Below are positions 8,587 to 17,668 of a DNA stretch of 64,000 nt, one piece after another (the first letter of the stretch is position 1; each line of letters starts with the position of its first letter). A model generated the notes under the pieces. The model was not told the DNA's origin. It did no database searches and saw nothing but the letters and a program-made list of their open reading frames with translations. The translations under genes were made by a program, and so were the position numbers. Source of the DNA: Enterococcus ureilyticus. Its GTDB lineage: Bacteria; Bacillota; Bacilli; Lactobacillales; Enterococcaceae. The stretch is taken from positions 62,001 to 126,000 of the forward strand of contig NZ_MIKC01000034.1 in assembly GCF_001730315.1 (NCBI RefSeq), given 5' to 3'.

Positions 8587-9585
8587 ATGGAAGAATCAAC
8601 TTGTTCTTCGACTATTCTTGAAAAACTTAAACAACATGGCTGGGATGAAGCGGCAATAATTGCTTACGTTAATTATAGCGAAGAAGGCATATTAGATTGT
8701 GATCTTGCGATCTTTTTAGTCGGTTCTGAAATCTATACAGAAATGTTTGATAAAAGTCAGCTATCAGCTAATGAAAAAGTCATGTTAGTCATCGATCATT
8801 TAGGAGGCTATCTGAATGAACAAGGGGATTTAACGTTTGCAAAAACAGCCTATAAATTTTGTGATCAACTACCGCCAGGAGGACCATTTTTTATTCATTA
8901 TGCAAAAGCGGTACAAACTGCATATCCCGACGGTTTGACTATAGCTCAAAAAGACAAAAGACTATCGAAAATAGCGCTTAAGAAAAAATACGCAAACGAG
9001 ACAAAAATCCATCAATTTAGAAATCAATTGGATAAATGTGCGATTAATTATGTAGAAAATTATAAGAAGAGATTCGAATGCAGTAATGATGAAGCCGCAA
9101 TCAAAAGGATTCTTGGAAATAATTGGTTTTATGCAGATCCTCAGTACCACAATCGTGCGCGGCTTGCCATAGACATAATGGTTAACGATCGAAAAAAAAG
9201 AGCGAAGACGCTGACTAATAAAGGCTTAATCAAGAAGATCAGAAAACATGGTTTTTATCGAAAAATTTTATCTGGAGATTATCATAGTGAATTTATTTTA
9301 GACGAACAAGGTCAGCTTCTAAGTCAATGTAAAGAAGATGTGGAGGCACAAGGTGAGCTTGAGAATGCCATTGCAAATGGTGAAACATTTAACTATGGGG
9401 AACGTCCCAGAGTCGATCAATATCAGACGCATGATAAATTAGATGGAAATCCTCCTAGATATTTTGATACGAACAAGCGAAATGAACTTAAACGAGAATG
9501 GATTTCTCCTACCGATAATTGGTTTTATCAACTAGTCAGAAGACTAGCAGAAAAAGGATTAAGGTATAAAAAAAAGGAAAATTAA
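8587..9585 (+). CDS. Unknown cytoplasmic protein, possibly DUF3114 family
   Basis: The 332-aa product has no signal peptide or membrane segment. It is rich in charged residues, with a basic central part (YADPQYHNRARLAID, KKRAKTLTNKGLIKKIRKHG) and a C-terminal region RPRVDQYQTHDKLDGNPPRYFD ending in a basic tail. This resembles the streptococcal/enterococcal DUF3114 proteins, which have no known function; the assignment is tentative. ATG 8587 was chosen because GAGGAGA stands six bases upstream, while the earlier TTG at 8572 lies in the ribosome site. The gene stands alone between two terminators or promoters, so context gives no clue to its role. Confidence 0.65.
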   Translation: MEESTCSSTILEKLKQHGWDEAAIIAYVNYSEEGILDCDLAIFLVGSEIYTEMFDKSQLSANEKVMLVIDHLGGYLNEQGDLTFAKTAYKFCDQLPPGGPFFIHYAKAVQTAYPDGLTIAQKDKRLSKIALKKKYANETKIHQFRNQLDKCAINYVENYKKRFECSNDEAAIKRILGNNWFYADPQYHNRARLAIDIMVNDRKKRAKTLTNKGLIKKIRKHGFYRKILSGDYHSEFILDEQGQLLSQCKEDVEAQGELENAIANGETFNYGERPRVDQYQTHDKLDGNPPRYFDTNKRNELKREWISPTDNWFYQLVRRLAEKGLRYKKKEN

Positions 9586-9616
9586 GATTGGAAGGACAGT
9601 TTCCAATCTTTTTTTC
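9585..9616 (+). terminator. Terminator after the 332-aa gene
   Basis: AGATTGGAA and TTCCAATCT form a 9-bp stem with a 7-base loop, then seven T residues. The left arm overlaps the last base of the stop codon. Confidence 0.85.
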
Positions 9617-9662
9617 ACAAAAACACTTTTTTTTCAAGAAAGGAAAGCAAAATAATTAATAA

Positions 9663-9687
9663 GTTTGTGAAATATTTTCACAAACTG
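9663..9687. promoter_or_regulatory. 25-bp Rex-like palindrome upstream of nifJ
   Basis: Perfect 11-bp arms AGTTTGTGAAA and TTTCACAAACT flank a three-base centre. The core TTGTGAA-N5-TTCACAA is the Rex half-site pair with one extra base of spacing (usual N4). It lies just upstream of the predicted -35 region. A redox-sensing regulator is plausible for a pyruvate oxidoreductase, but a CRP/FNR-type factor (TGTGA-N-TCACA) would also fit. Confidence 0.6.
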
Positions 9688-9710
9688 TTTCAAATTAACC
9701 TGACATCCGT

Positions 9711-9746
9711 TATAATAGAGTAGAATATGCGTGCAACTATTCTACT
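9711..9746 (+). promoter_or_regulatory. nifJ -10 element and 5'-end palindrome
   Basis: TATAAT at 9711-9716 is followed at once by 9-bp arms AGTAGAATA (9719-9727) and TATTCTACT (9738-9746) around a 10-base loop. The palindrome covers the expected transcription start, so it could be an operator or a hairpin at the 5' end of the mRNA. A very similar palindrome stands before the M60-WxL gene at 58550-58580. Confidence 0.6.
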
Positions 9747-9773
9747 TTTAGATAGAAGGATGATGAATATACA

Positions 9774-12700
9774 ATGCGAAAAATGAAGACAATGGATGGA
9801 AACACAGCAGCCGCATACATCTCATATGCGTTTACAGAATTAGCCGCTATTTATCCAATTACACCAAGCTCAACTATGGCTGAGCTTGTCGATCAGTGGT
9901 CAGCAGAGGGGAAGCAAAATATCTTTGGACAGCCTGTCAAAATCGTTGAAATGCAATCAGAAGCAGGCGCAGCAGGCGTAGTCCATGGGTCACTAAAAAC
10001 AGGTGCATTAACTACTACATATACAGCGTCACAAGGATTGCTACTGATGATTCCAAATATGTATAAAATTGCTGGAGAATTACTTCCATCAGTTTTTCAT
10101 GTGGCGAGTCGGGCAGTAACGACAAATGCTTTGAATATTTTTGGTGATCATGGAGATGTGATGGCTGCTCGTCAGACTGGTTTTGCTATGTTATGCGAAA
10201 GCAGTGTGCAAGAAGTCATGGATTTATCAGCAGTTGCTCATCTAGCTTCGATTGAATCAAGTGTTCCGTTTATCAACTTCTTCGATGGATTTCGGACAAG
10301 TCATGAAATTCAAAAAATCGAAGTACTGGAATATGACGAATTGGCACCATTATTAGATCAAGAGCAACTAGAGCATTTTCGTAGCAGAAGTATGAATCCT
10401 AATCACCCTTCTGTCAGTGGAACAAACCAAAATCCTGATATCCATTTCCAGCAGCGCGAAACAATCAATAGCTATTATGAAAAAATTCCCGCTGTTGTAA
10501 AAAAATATATGGATGACATCAACGCGCTAAGAGGTACAACCTATGATTTAGTTACCTATTACGGTGCAGAAGATGCTGAGGAAGTCATCGTTTCAATGGG
10601 GTCAGCGGCCCAAGCAATTGAGCAAACGATTGATTATTTAACAAAACAAGGCAGAAAAGTGGGTTTTCTAAATATCCACTTATATCGCCCGTTTCCTATT
10701 GAAAACTTTTTAAAGAAAATGCCTAAAACAGTTAAAGCAATCGGTGTAATGGATCGAACCAAAGAACCAGGAGCTGGTGGAGAGCCTTTACTTTTAGATG
10801 TTCAAAGTGCGATGTATGAATCAGAGCTGCGTCCAATGATTATTGGGGGACGTTATGGACTAGGCTCAAAAGATGTTTTACCAAATCAAATCGTTGCGAT
10901 CTACGATGAATTATTAAAAGATAAAAAAGCAGCAAAATCTCGTTTTACGATTGGGATCGTAGATGATGTTACTTATACATCACTTGATTGCGGTGAAGAG
11001 TTAGATTTAACCAATCCTAAAACCTATCAAGCAAAATTTTGGGGCTTTGGCTCCGATGGGACAGTTGGTGCAAATAAATCAGCAATCAAGATCATTGGGG
11101 ATCATACCGATAAATATGCACAAGGCTTCTTTTATTATGATTCGAAAAAATCTGGTGGTTTAACAGTTTCTCATTTGCGTTTTGGGGAAACACCCATTCG
11201 TTCGACTTATTTGATTGAACATGCCGATTTTGTTGCCTGTCATACTGCAGCGTATTTAAATACGTATGACTTAGTGAAAGGCTTAAAAAAAGGCGGAATC
11301 TTTTTACTAAATACAGTTTGGAATGACGAACAGTTAGAACATTTTTTACCGAAAAAATTGAAACGGTATCTAGCTGAAAATGACATTCATTTTTATACGA
11401 TCAATGCTGTTAAGTTAGCTAGTGAAGTTGGGCTAGGTGGACGAATTAATACAGCGATGGAAACCGCATTTTTCAAATTGGCGGACATCATGCCATTTGA
11501 AGAAGTGCTACCTATTTTAAAAGAAGAAGCATTTAAAAGCTACGCTAGAAAATCAATGGCTGTTGTGGAAAAAAATATTCAGGCAATCGATCGTACGGTT
11601 GAGCTTTTGCATAAAGTCGAAGTGCCATTATCATGGAAAACGATTGAAATAAAACCCAAAGAACGTGCGGAAAATGTCACTGATTATGTTCATGAAATTG
11701 TTGAACCTATTAATCGCCAAGAAGGAAATGACCTTGCAGTCAGTGCTTTTGTCAAAAATGATATGACAGATGGTCGGATGCCGCTTGGTACGACAGCTGT
11801 GGAAAAACGAGGGATTGCGGTAGAAGTACCTGAATGGAATAGTGATCGTTGTACGATGTGTAATGAGTGCGCGTTTGTCTGCCCTCATGCAGCCATTCGT
11901 CCATTTTTAGCTGATGAAGAAGAAATGGATGAAGCACCAGAAGGCTATATCGTCAGAGAAATGCGCGGTGCAGACGGACTGAAATACCGTATTCAAGTTT
12001 CTATAGAAGATTGCACAGGTTGTGGTCTATGCGTAGATGCTTGTCCTGCTAAAGGCAAGGCATTAGTCATGAAGCCTTACGAAGAACAAAAAGAGCAAGC
12101 AATGAACTGGGCATTTTCTATGACCTTGAAACAAAAAGAAAATCCAGCCAAACCAAATACTGTTTTAGGCTCACAATTTAATAAACCGTTATTAGAATTT
12201 TCTGGTGCGTGTTCTGGTTGTGGTGAAACGCCTTATGTGAAACTACTAACTCAAATGTTCGGTGATCGTATGATGATTGCCAATGCTACTGGCTGTTCTT
12301 CAATTTGGGGCGGGGCAGCACCGGTTGCACCATATACAACAAATGATCAAGGACAAGGCCCTGCTTGGTCTAATTCACTATTAGAAGATAATGCAGAATT
12401 CGGTTATGGCATGTTGTTAGCTAGTCAAACTCGTCGCGAACATTTAGCTATGAAAATGACTGCAGCAATGACAGTAGCTTCTTCGGAATTAAAATCATTG
12501 ATGGAAGACTGGATCGAACACATGCATACAGGCGAAGGCACTCAACAACGTGCTGCCAAATTAAAAGCAGCGTTGCAGGATGAAAAAAATAACCAGCCAT
12601 TGTTAGAAGCAATTTATGCAGACAATGATCTATTCGTAAAAAATAGTCAATGGATGATTGGCGGAGACGGATGGGCTTATGATATTGGTTATGGCGGGAT

Positions 12701-13451
12701 CGATCATGTTCTTGCTAGTGGGGCAGATGTCAATATGTTAGTTTTAGATAATGAAGTCTATTCTAACACTGGTGGACAAACCTCAAAAGCAACACCAGCA
12801 TCTGCAATTGCGAAGTTTTCAGCAAGCGGCAAGTATGTTTCCAAAAAAGATTTAGGCATGATGGCGATGACTTATGGCAATGTTTATGTGGCTCAAATCG
12901 CGTCAGGTGCTAATCAAATGCAGACGATCAAAGCATTTGAAGAAGCGGAACGTTTCCCTGGACCTTCAATCATTATTGCGTACACACCTTGTATTACTCA
13001 CGGATTAGCAGGTGGCATGAGCAGAACCTTGGAAGAAGCAAAAGAAGCTGTTAATTCTGGCTATTGGTCATTGTATCGCTATAATCCAGTATTGAGAGAA
13101 TCAGGTAAAAATCCGATGACTCTAGACTACAAGAAACCAAATTTCGAAGCCATGCAAGAATTTATGCGCAAACAGATTCGTTTCTCTTCGTTAGAAGCGA
13201 CTCAGCCTGAATTTGCAGGAAAACTATTTGAAAAGACAGTGACTGATGCAAAAAATCGTTTTTATAATTATGCGCGAATGGCTGGGCAAGAAGAAAAAAT
13301 TCGAGCAAAATTGGAAAAGGTAACGGATGAAGTGGTACTAGAAAAAGCTCCTCGTACAAAAAAGGAGCGAGTCACTGATCCAGAAGCTGACGCAAGAAGA
13401 GCCGCCCGAAGAGCAGAGCGAGCGGCAAAACGAGAGAAACTAGAAGAGTAA
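9774..13451 (+). CDS. nifJ: Pyruvate:ferredoxin (flavodoxin) oxidoreductase
   Basis: This 1225-aa single-chain enzyme oxidises pyruvate with CoA to acetyl-CoA, CO2 and reduced ferredoxin or flavodoxin. Domain order is complete: the N-terminal pyrimidine-binding domain (YPITPSSTMAE), the transketolase C-terminal-like domain, the gamma domain (FWGFGSDGTVGANKSAIKIIG), two 4Fe-4S motifs (CTMCNECAFVCP and CTGCGLCVDACP), and the TPP domain with CSGCGE and GDGWAYDIGYGGIDH. The C terminus carries an extra basic/acidic tail (DPEADARRAARRAERAAKRE) past the usual end. The start is ATG 9774 or 9783; the ribosome site is distant from both. The gene is monocistronic. Many enterococci rely on pyruvate dehydrogenase and formate lyase, so its presence suggests added anaerobic flexibility. 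Confidence 0.95.
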   Translation: MRKMKTMDGNTAAAYISYAFTELAAIYPITPSSTMAELVDQWSAEGKQNIFGQPVKIVEMQSEAGAAGVVHGSLKTGALTTTYTASQGLLLMIPNMYKIAGELLPSVFHVASRAVTTNALNIFGDHGDVMAARQTGFAMLCESSVQEVMDLSAVAHLASIESSVPFINFFDGFRTSHEIQKIEVLEYDELAPLLDQEQLEHFRSRSMNPNHPSVSGTNQNPDIHFQQRETINSYYEKIPAVVKKYMDDINALRGTTYDLVTYYGAEDAEEVIVSMGSAAQAIEQTIDYLTKQGRKVGFLNIHLYRPFPIENFLKKMPKTVKAIGVMDRTKEPGAGGEPLLLDVQSAMYESELRPMIIGGRYGLGSKDVLPNQIVAIYDELLKDKKAAKSRFTIGIVDDVTYTSLDCGEELDLTNPKTYQAKFWGFGSDGTVGANKSAIKIIGDHTDKYAQGFFYYDSKKSGGLTVSHLRFGETPIRSTYLIEHADFVACHTAAYLNTYDLVKGLKKGGIFLLNTVWNDEQLEHFLPKKLKRYLAENDIHFYTINAVKLASEVGLGGRINTAMETAFFKLADIMPFEEVLPILKEEAFKSYARKSMAVVEKNIQAIDRTVELLHKVEVPLSWKTIEIKPKERAENVTDYVHEIVEPINRQEGNDLAVSAFVKNDMTDGRMPLGTTAVEKRGIAVEVPEWNSDRCTMCNECAFVCPHAAIRPFLADEEEMDEAPEGYIVREMRGADGLKYRIQVSIEDCTGCGLCVDACPAKGKALVMKPYEEQKEQAMNWAFSMTLKQKENPAKPNTVLGSQFNKPLLEFSGACSGCGETPYVKLLTQMFGDRMMIANATGCSSIWGGAAPVAPYTTNDQGQGPAWSNSLLEDNAEFGYGMLLASQTRREHLAMKMTAAMTVASSELKSLMEDWIEHMHTGEGTQQRAAKLKAALQDEKNNQPLLEAIYADNDLFVKNSQWMIGGDGWAYDIGYGGIDHVLASGADVNMLVLDNEVYSNTGGQTSKATPASAIAKFSASGKYVSKKDLGMMAMTYGNVYVAQIASGANQMQTIKAFEEAERFPGPSIIIAYTPCITHGLAGGMSRTLEEAKEAVNSGYWSLYRYNPVLRESGKNPMTLDYKKPNFEAMQEFMRKQIRFSSLEATQPEFAGKLFEKTVTDAKNRFYNYARMAGQEEKIRAKLEKVTDEVVLEKAPRTKKERVTDPEADARRAARRAERAAKREKLEE

Positions 13452-13465
13452 AAAGGAAGTTGATT

Positions 13466-13515
13466 TGGAGTGAAAGACTCTTGCATTTCTGCTAGATTCT
13501 TTCATTCTTTTTTAC
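13466..13515 (+). terminator. Terminator after nifJ
   Basis: GAGTGAAAGA pairs with TCTTTCATTC (one G-U pair) across a 20-base loop, followed by six T residues. Confidence 0.7.
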
Positions 13516-13609
13516 TTAAATTTTTCTATCTTCCATTCTCAATCCTGTAACCAAGCAAAAGATTATGGTATACTGATTAAGAAATCTTCAGAGAGAAGTG
13601 AGGTTTATG

Positions 13610-14497
13610 ATGTCTTTTCAACTTAGTCAATTATTTGATGTAAATTATTGGCGGCAATTGATCTCATCCGATTTTTTGTCGCGTGATTATATTATTAATG
13701 TGATCGATATTCTTGTGGTCTGGTACCTAGTCTACAAGTTGATCATGCTTGTCAGAGGAACAAAAGCAGTTCAATTGTTAAAAGGGGTCGCTGTGTTTAT
13801 CATGATCCGAATACTGAGTGAACTGATTGGGTTACATACATTATCTTGGCTGATGAACCAGGTCATCATGTATGGCGTGATCGCTGCGGTTGTGATTTTT
13901 CAACCAGAGGTCCGGCGAGGCTTAGAACATCTTGGCAGAAGCTCCTTTTTCCGAACGAGTCGATCTGAACAACAGCAAGACGAAAAGATGATTTTGGCTT
14001 TTGATAAAGCGATTCAATACATGTCTAAAAGGAAAATAGGCGCATTGATCACAGTGGAAAGAAATACTGGATTGGATGAATACATTGAGACGGGTATTGA
14101 TTTAGATGCAGATATTTCAGGAGAGCTATTGATCAATATTTTTATTCCAAATACACCGCTGCATGATGGGGCAGTGATCGTAAAACAAGGGAAAATCGCT
14201 GTAGCAAGTGCGTATCTGCCTTTGTCTGAAAGTAACTTGATTCCAAAAGAATTTGGTACTCGCCATAGAGCCGCTGTTGGTATCAGTGAAGTCAGTGATG
14301 CGGTGACGATTATTGTATCAGAAGAAACTGGTGATGTTAGCTTAACTTTAAATAACGATTTGATCCCGAGGTTAACACAAGAAGAATATTTGAAAATCCT
14401 TCGAGCAGAATTGGTGCCCAAAGAAGAGCGTAAAGATAAAAAGAACCTTTTACAACACTTTATTGATGGTGTGACGAAAGGGGCGAAAAAGAAATGA
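13610..14497 (+). CDS. cdaA: Diadenylate cyclase CdaA
   Basis: CdaA makes the second messenger cyclic di-AMP from two ATP at the membrane. Three N-terminal membrane segments are followed by the DAC domain, with the catalytic DGA motif at about residue 186 (PLHDGAVIV) and the RHR motif at about 218 (GTRHRAAVG). Length (295 aa) is normal. Three starts are possible (GTG 13598, ATG 13607, ATG 13610); GAGG with six-base spacing favours 13610. The gene opens the conserved cdaA-cdaR-glmM operon, overlapping cdaR by four bases. Its promoter has an extended -10 (TGGTATACT) near 13566-13574. Confidence 0.96.
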   Translation: MSFQLSQLFDVNYWRQLISSDFLSRDYIINVIDILVVWYLVYKLIMLVRGTKAVQLLKGVAVFIMIRILSELIGLHTLSWLMNQVIMYGVIAAVVIFQPEVRRGLEHLGRSSFFRTSRSEQQQDEKMILAFDKAIQYMSKRKIGALITVERNTGLDEYIETGIDLDADISGELLINIFIPNTPLHDGAVIVKQGKIAVASAYLPLSESNLIPKEFGTRHRAAVGISEVSDAVTIIVSEETGDVSLTLNNDLIPRLTQEEYLKILRAELVPKEERKDKKNLLQHFIDGVTKGAKKK

Positions 14498-15642
14498 AAA
14501 AGCCCTCTCAAAGTAACTGGTTTTCAGGATTGTTAGCACTACTTTTTTCTTTGCTGCTATTTTTTAATGCCAATTCGTCAGGCAATCTCTCTAATATGTC
14601 TGGCACAAGTCAAGTTTATGACGAGATGCTGTATAATATTCCAGTTCAGTTAGAGTATGATCAAGATAAGTATTTTGTTTCAGGTTATGAAGAAACGGTC
14701 AATGTTCATCTAAGCAGTGCCAATCGAATCCAGTTGAATTTAGAATCCAATGAGGATACTAGAAACTTTCAAATTGTTGCAGACTTGACTAAAACGCCAC
14801 TTGGAACATCAGAGATTCAATTAAGAGTAAAAGGCTTGAGTACTGCTGTAACAGCAGAAATCGAACCTAAAACGATAACGGTGACTGTAGAGAATAAGGT
14901 GACTAAATCATTTGAGGTGGAAGCCCAATTACCAGAATCAATTGAAACAGACGGCTACAAAGTAGAAAAAACCACAGTCAGTCCTAAAACTGTAGACATC
15001 ACAACTGGTGAAGAAACTGCTAAAGCGATCGATCGTGTCATTGCGCCGCTATCAAATGTTAAACAATCTGTGGATACAATCAAACAAACGGTCAATGTTC
15101 AAGCGCTTGACACTAAAGGACAAGTATTGAGTATTGAAAATCCAGCGCCCCAGGTAAAAGTGGTGGTTGAGTTATCGTTGCCTTCAAAAGAAGTTGGATT
15201 AACGATCAGCCCAACAGGTTCGCCACCTGCTAATATTGAACATTACACATTTAATCTTTCAGAACAAAAAGTCGAAATTAGAGGAACAAAGTCTGTTTTA
15301 GATGCGATTGATACAATAGAAATCCCTGTTGATGTGAGCAATATAAAAACATCAACGAAACAAAAAATAAAGATTCCGACAAATGCAGATTATATCGTTT
15401 CACCTGAGGAAGTAGAAGTGACAATCAACCCTGTTTTTTCAGGAACCAGCAGCAGTTTTTCTGAATCTAGTGGACAAAGCACAACAACCTCTTATTCAAA
15501 TCAAGAGTTACCTAGTCCATTACCTTCAAATGAAAAACCAGCAAATTCATCTAGTTCTTCAAGCTCATCTAGTTCATCCAGTACGGATAGTACAGGTGAA
15601 GAGGGCGTAGAAAATGGGAGTAGTTCAGTTTCAGCAAATTAA
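14494..15642 (+). CDS. cdaR: CdaA regulator CdaR (YbbR-domain protein)
   Basis: CdaR is a membrane-anchored extracytoplasmic protein that binds and modulates CdaA. The 382-aa product has one N-terminal membrane segment (WFSGLLALLFSLLLFF), then a chain of beta-rich YbbR repeats between about residues 45 and 310, seen as recurring V.V....P patterns such as SVDTIKQTVNVQ and DVSNIKTSTKQKIKI. The C terminus is a low-complexity Ser-rich tail (about 60 residues, including a run of serines), more extended than in Bacillus. It overlaps cdaA by ATGA. Confidence 0.92.
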   Translation: MKKPSQSNWFSGLLALLFSLLLFFNANSSGNLSNMSGTSQVYDEMLYNIPVQLEYDQDKYFVSGYEETVNVHLSSANRIQLNLESNEDTRNFQIVADLTKTPLGTSEIQLRVKGLSTAVTAEIEPKTITVTVENKVTKSFEVEAQLPESIETDGYKVEKTTVSPKTVDITTGEETAKAIDRVIAPLSNVKQSVDTIKQTVNVQALDTKGQVLSIENPAPQVKVVVELSLPSKEVGLTISPTGSPPANIEHYTFNLSEQKVEIRGTKSVLDAIDTIEIPVDVSNIKTSTKQKIKIPTNADYIVSPEEVEVTINPVFSGTSSSFSESSGQSTTTSYSNQELPSPLPSNEKPANSSSSSSSSSSSSTDSTGEEGVENGSSSVSAN

Positions 15643-15726
15643 GTTGATTGACTAAGGAGATCAGTTATTCTTTATGTGTTCACTAGAATGACTAAAGCTT
15701 TCTTAGTAAGTAGAAGGAGAGTTATA

Positions 15727-17082
15727 ATGGGTAAATATTTTGGAACAGATGGTGTTAGAGGAATAGCCAATAAGGAACTAACACCAGAATTAGCATTTAA
15801 ATTAGGACGCTTTGGTGGCTATGTATTGAGTCAGCATGAGGACTCTACTCGCCGACCAAGAGTCTTAGTTGGCCGTGATACACGTATTTCTGGTCAATTA
15901 CTAGAGCAAGCGTTGATTTCAGGACTTTTATCTGTTGGAATCGAAGTCTTTCAACTAGGCGTTATCTCAACCCCCGGTGTAGCTTATTTAACAAGATTGC
16001 AAAAAGCATCAGCCGGTATAATGATTTCAGCCTCGCATAATCCTGCTGAAGATAATGGAATCAAATTTTTTGGTTCGGATGGTTTTAAATTAGTAGACGA
16101 TCAAGAACTTGAAATCGAAGCTTTATTGGATGCTCAGGAAGATACGTTACCGCGTCCTTCCGCAGAAGGGTTAGGTACGCTTGATGAATTTCCGGAAGGA
16201 TTACTAAAATATTCTCAATTCTTAGTTCAAACAATTCCAGGTGATTTATCTGGACTAACTGTTTGCATCGATGCAGCAAATGGTGCAACAGCAACGTCTG
16301 TCAACCGATTGTTTGCAGACCTAGAGACCGATTTTTATACGATGGGTACCAGCCTCAATGGGTTAAATATTAATGATGGTGTAGGTTCTACTCACCCTGA
16401 AAAATTAGCGGAAATGGTCGTTGAAAAAGGGGCTGATGTAGGTCTGGCTTTTGATGGTGATGGTGATCGAATCATTGCGGTTGATGAGTTAGGAAATATT
16501 GTTGACGGGGATAAGATCATGTTTATTTGTGCCAAGTATCTTGCTGAAAAGAACCGTTTAAAAAAAGATACGATCGTAACGACAGTCATGAGTAATCTAG
16601 GTTTTCGTAAAGCGGTAGAAGCTGCTGGAATGAAGGATGTTATCACTCAAGTTGGTGACCGTTATGTTGTAGAAGAGATGCGTAAAAATGATTATAATTT
16701 TGGCGGAGAACAATCCGGTCATATGATTTTTCTAGATTACAATACAACTGGCGACGGCATGCTCTCTGGTATTCAATTATTAAATGTCATGAAACAAACT
16801 GGGAAAAAATTATCTGAGCTTGCTTCTGAACTGACGGTCTACCCACAAAAGTTAGTCAATATACGAGTAACTGATAAAAATGGTGCCATGGATGTTCCTG
16901 CAATTAAAGAAATTGTTGAATTAATGGAAACAGAAATGAATGGTGACGGCCGTATCTTAGTTCGTCCTTCTGGGACAGAACCATTACTACGCGTGATGGC
17001 TGAAGCTCCAACGCAAGAAAAAGTTGATTACTATGTAGATAAAATTGCGGATGTCGTAAAAGCTGAAATCGGTATCGGGTAA
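15727..17082 (+). CDS. glmM: Phosphoglucosamine mutase GlmM
   Basis: GlmM converts glucosamine 6-phosphate to glucosamine 1-phosphate for UDP-GlcNAc and peptidoglycan. The 451-aa protein has GTDGVRG at its start, the phosphoserine loop [12 protein letters not shown] (catalytic Ser about residue 103), the metal-binding AFDGDGDR, the sugar-binding GGEQSGH and the phosphate-binding [14 protein letters not shown] 15727 follows GAAGGAGAG and matches the family N terminus; the frame is open further upstream (TTG 15676) without a suitable site. Its third place after cdaA-cdaR is conserved and GlmM is known in other Firmicutes to bind and inhibit CdaA. Confidence 0.97.
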   Translation: MGKYFGTDGVRGIANKELTPELAFKLGRFGGYVLSQHEDSTRRPRVLVGRDTRISGQLLEQALISGLLSVGIEVFQLGVISTPGVAYLTRLQKASAGIMISASHNPAEDNGIKFFGSDGFKLVDDQELEIEALLDAQEDTLPRPSAEGLGTLDEFPEGLLKYSQFLVQTIPGDLSGLTVCIDAANGATATSVNRLFADLETDFYTMGTSLNGLNINDGVGSTHPEKLAEMVVEKGADVGLAFDGDGDRIIAVDELGNIVDGDKIMFICAKYLAEKNRLKKDTIVTTVMSNLGFRKAVEAAGMKDVITQVGDRYVVEEMRKNDYNFGGEQSGHMIFLDYNTTGDGMLSGIQLLNVMKQTGKKLSELASELTVYPQKLVNIRVTDKNGAMDVPAIKEIVELMETEMNGDGRILVRPSGTEPLLRVMAEAPTQEKVDYYVDKIADVVKAEIGIG

Positions 17083-17150
17083 TTTTTGGGACTCTTTTTC
17101 AACTAATATTGGTAAAGAAAGTCCAAAGAATTAAATCAATTAGTATGATT

Positions 17151-17180
17151 CCTAGAGGAACTTTCCTCTAGGTTTTTTTC
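17151..17180 (+). terminator. Terminator after glmM
   Basis: CCTAGAGGA and TCCTCTAGG form a perfect 9-bp stem with a 4-base loop and a run of seven T residues. Confidence 0.9.
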
Positions 17181-17199
17181 TTGAAAAAGAATTGTGCGA

Positions 17200-17304
17200 A
17201 AACACAAAGAGATTCCCAAATTTAAAATTGTAAAAGTTATGAAACCCATAAGCATTTCTCTTCAACTCTTTAATATGATTATTTATGCATTCTGATGGTC
17301 CAAA
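17200..17304 (-). pseudogene. Transposase remnant, ISL3-like C-terminal end
   Basis: The minus-strand reading from 17304 to about 17200 gives VFGPSECINNHIKELKRNAY followed by GFHNFYNFKF. This closely follows the C-terminal pattern of ISL3-type transposases (EGINNKIK.LKR..YG.RNF..F..R). The surrounding open frame (17152-17394) has no transposase-like sequence outside this block, and there is no start, catalytic core or terminal repeat, so it is a decayed fragment. Its identity rests on one motif recalled from the family. Confidence 0.55.
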
Positions 17305-17546
17305 CACAACGATTAGTTGGAAAAAATTCAAAGAATAGCCAGCAAAAAAAGAAAATATCATAATTGAAATGTATAGCTCAAATAAAGTAAACATGTAAGG
17401 TGAACAGGTCGATATATTAATATCCGAATTTGCCTATGCAAAAGAGGTCATTAAGATTACAATAACCTCTTCTTTTTAAAAAAATAAAAGGTATATTAAA
17501 ACACGAATATTATGAAAAATGAATTAATGATTGTTCGATAATAGGA

Positions 17547-17575
17547 TTGACAGAATTCCCATAAAAAGGTACTAT
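17547..17575 (+). promoter_or_regulatory. Promoter of the SAM hydrolase-ECF cluster
   Basis: TTGACA at 17547-17552 and TACTAT at 17570-17575 are 17 bases apart. Confidence 0.75.
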
Positions 17576-17589
17576 GTTTGAGAATCAAT

Positions 17590-17626
17590 ATGAGAGAATA
17601 GGTGGTTTTTCCTCTATTTTCTCATA
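17590..17626 (+). promoter_or_regulatory. Leader hairpin before the SAM hydrolase gene
   Basis: ATGAGAGAATAGG and CCTCTATTTTCTCAT can pair with one mismatch and a small bulge around a GT-rich loop. It lies at the start of the mRNA and has no T-run, so it is not a plain terminator. Its role is unknown; it matches no riboswitch that I recognise. Confidence 0.5.
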
Positions 17627-17668
17627 AAAGTATTTACGTATACTTTATTTCTGGAGAGGAGTAGTAAA

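Larger units (their letters stand above)
17083..17668. other. 586-base intergenic region between glmM and the SAM hydrolase
   Basis: It contains the glmM terminator, a transposase remnant on the minus strand, a weak hairpin at 17442-17472 (AAGAGGT/ACCTCTT followed by CTTTTT), and the promoter plus leader hairpin of the next operon. I see no other gene. Confidence 0.6.

Noticed and set aside
14014-14511. 165-aa minus-strand open frame
   Set aside because: It is antisense to cdaA, which has full catalytic motifs; low-complexity Ser/Ile sequence and no ribosome site.
17590-17626. Leader hairpin as a SAM riboswitch
   Set aside because: Too short and lacking the conserved cores of the SAM riboswitch classes.
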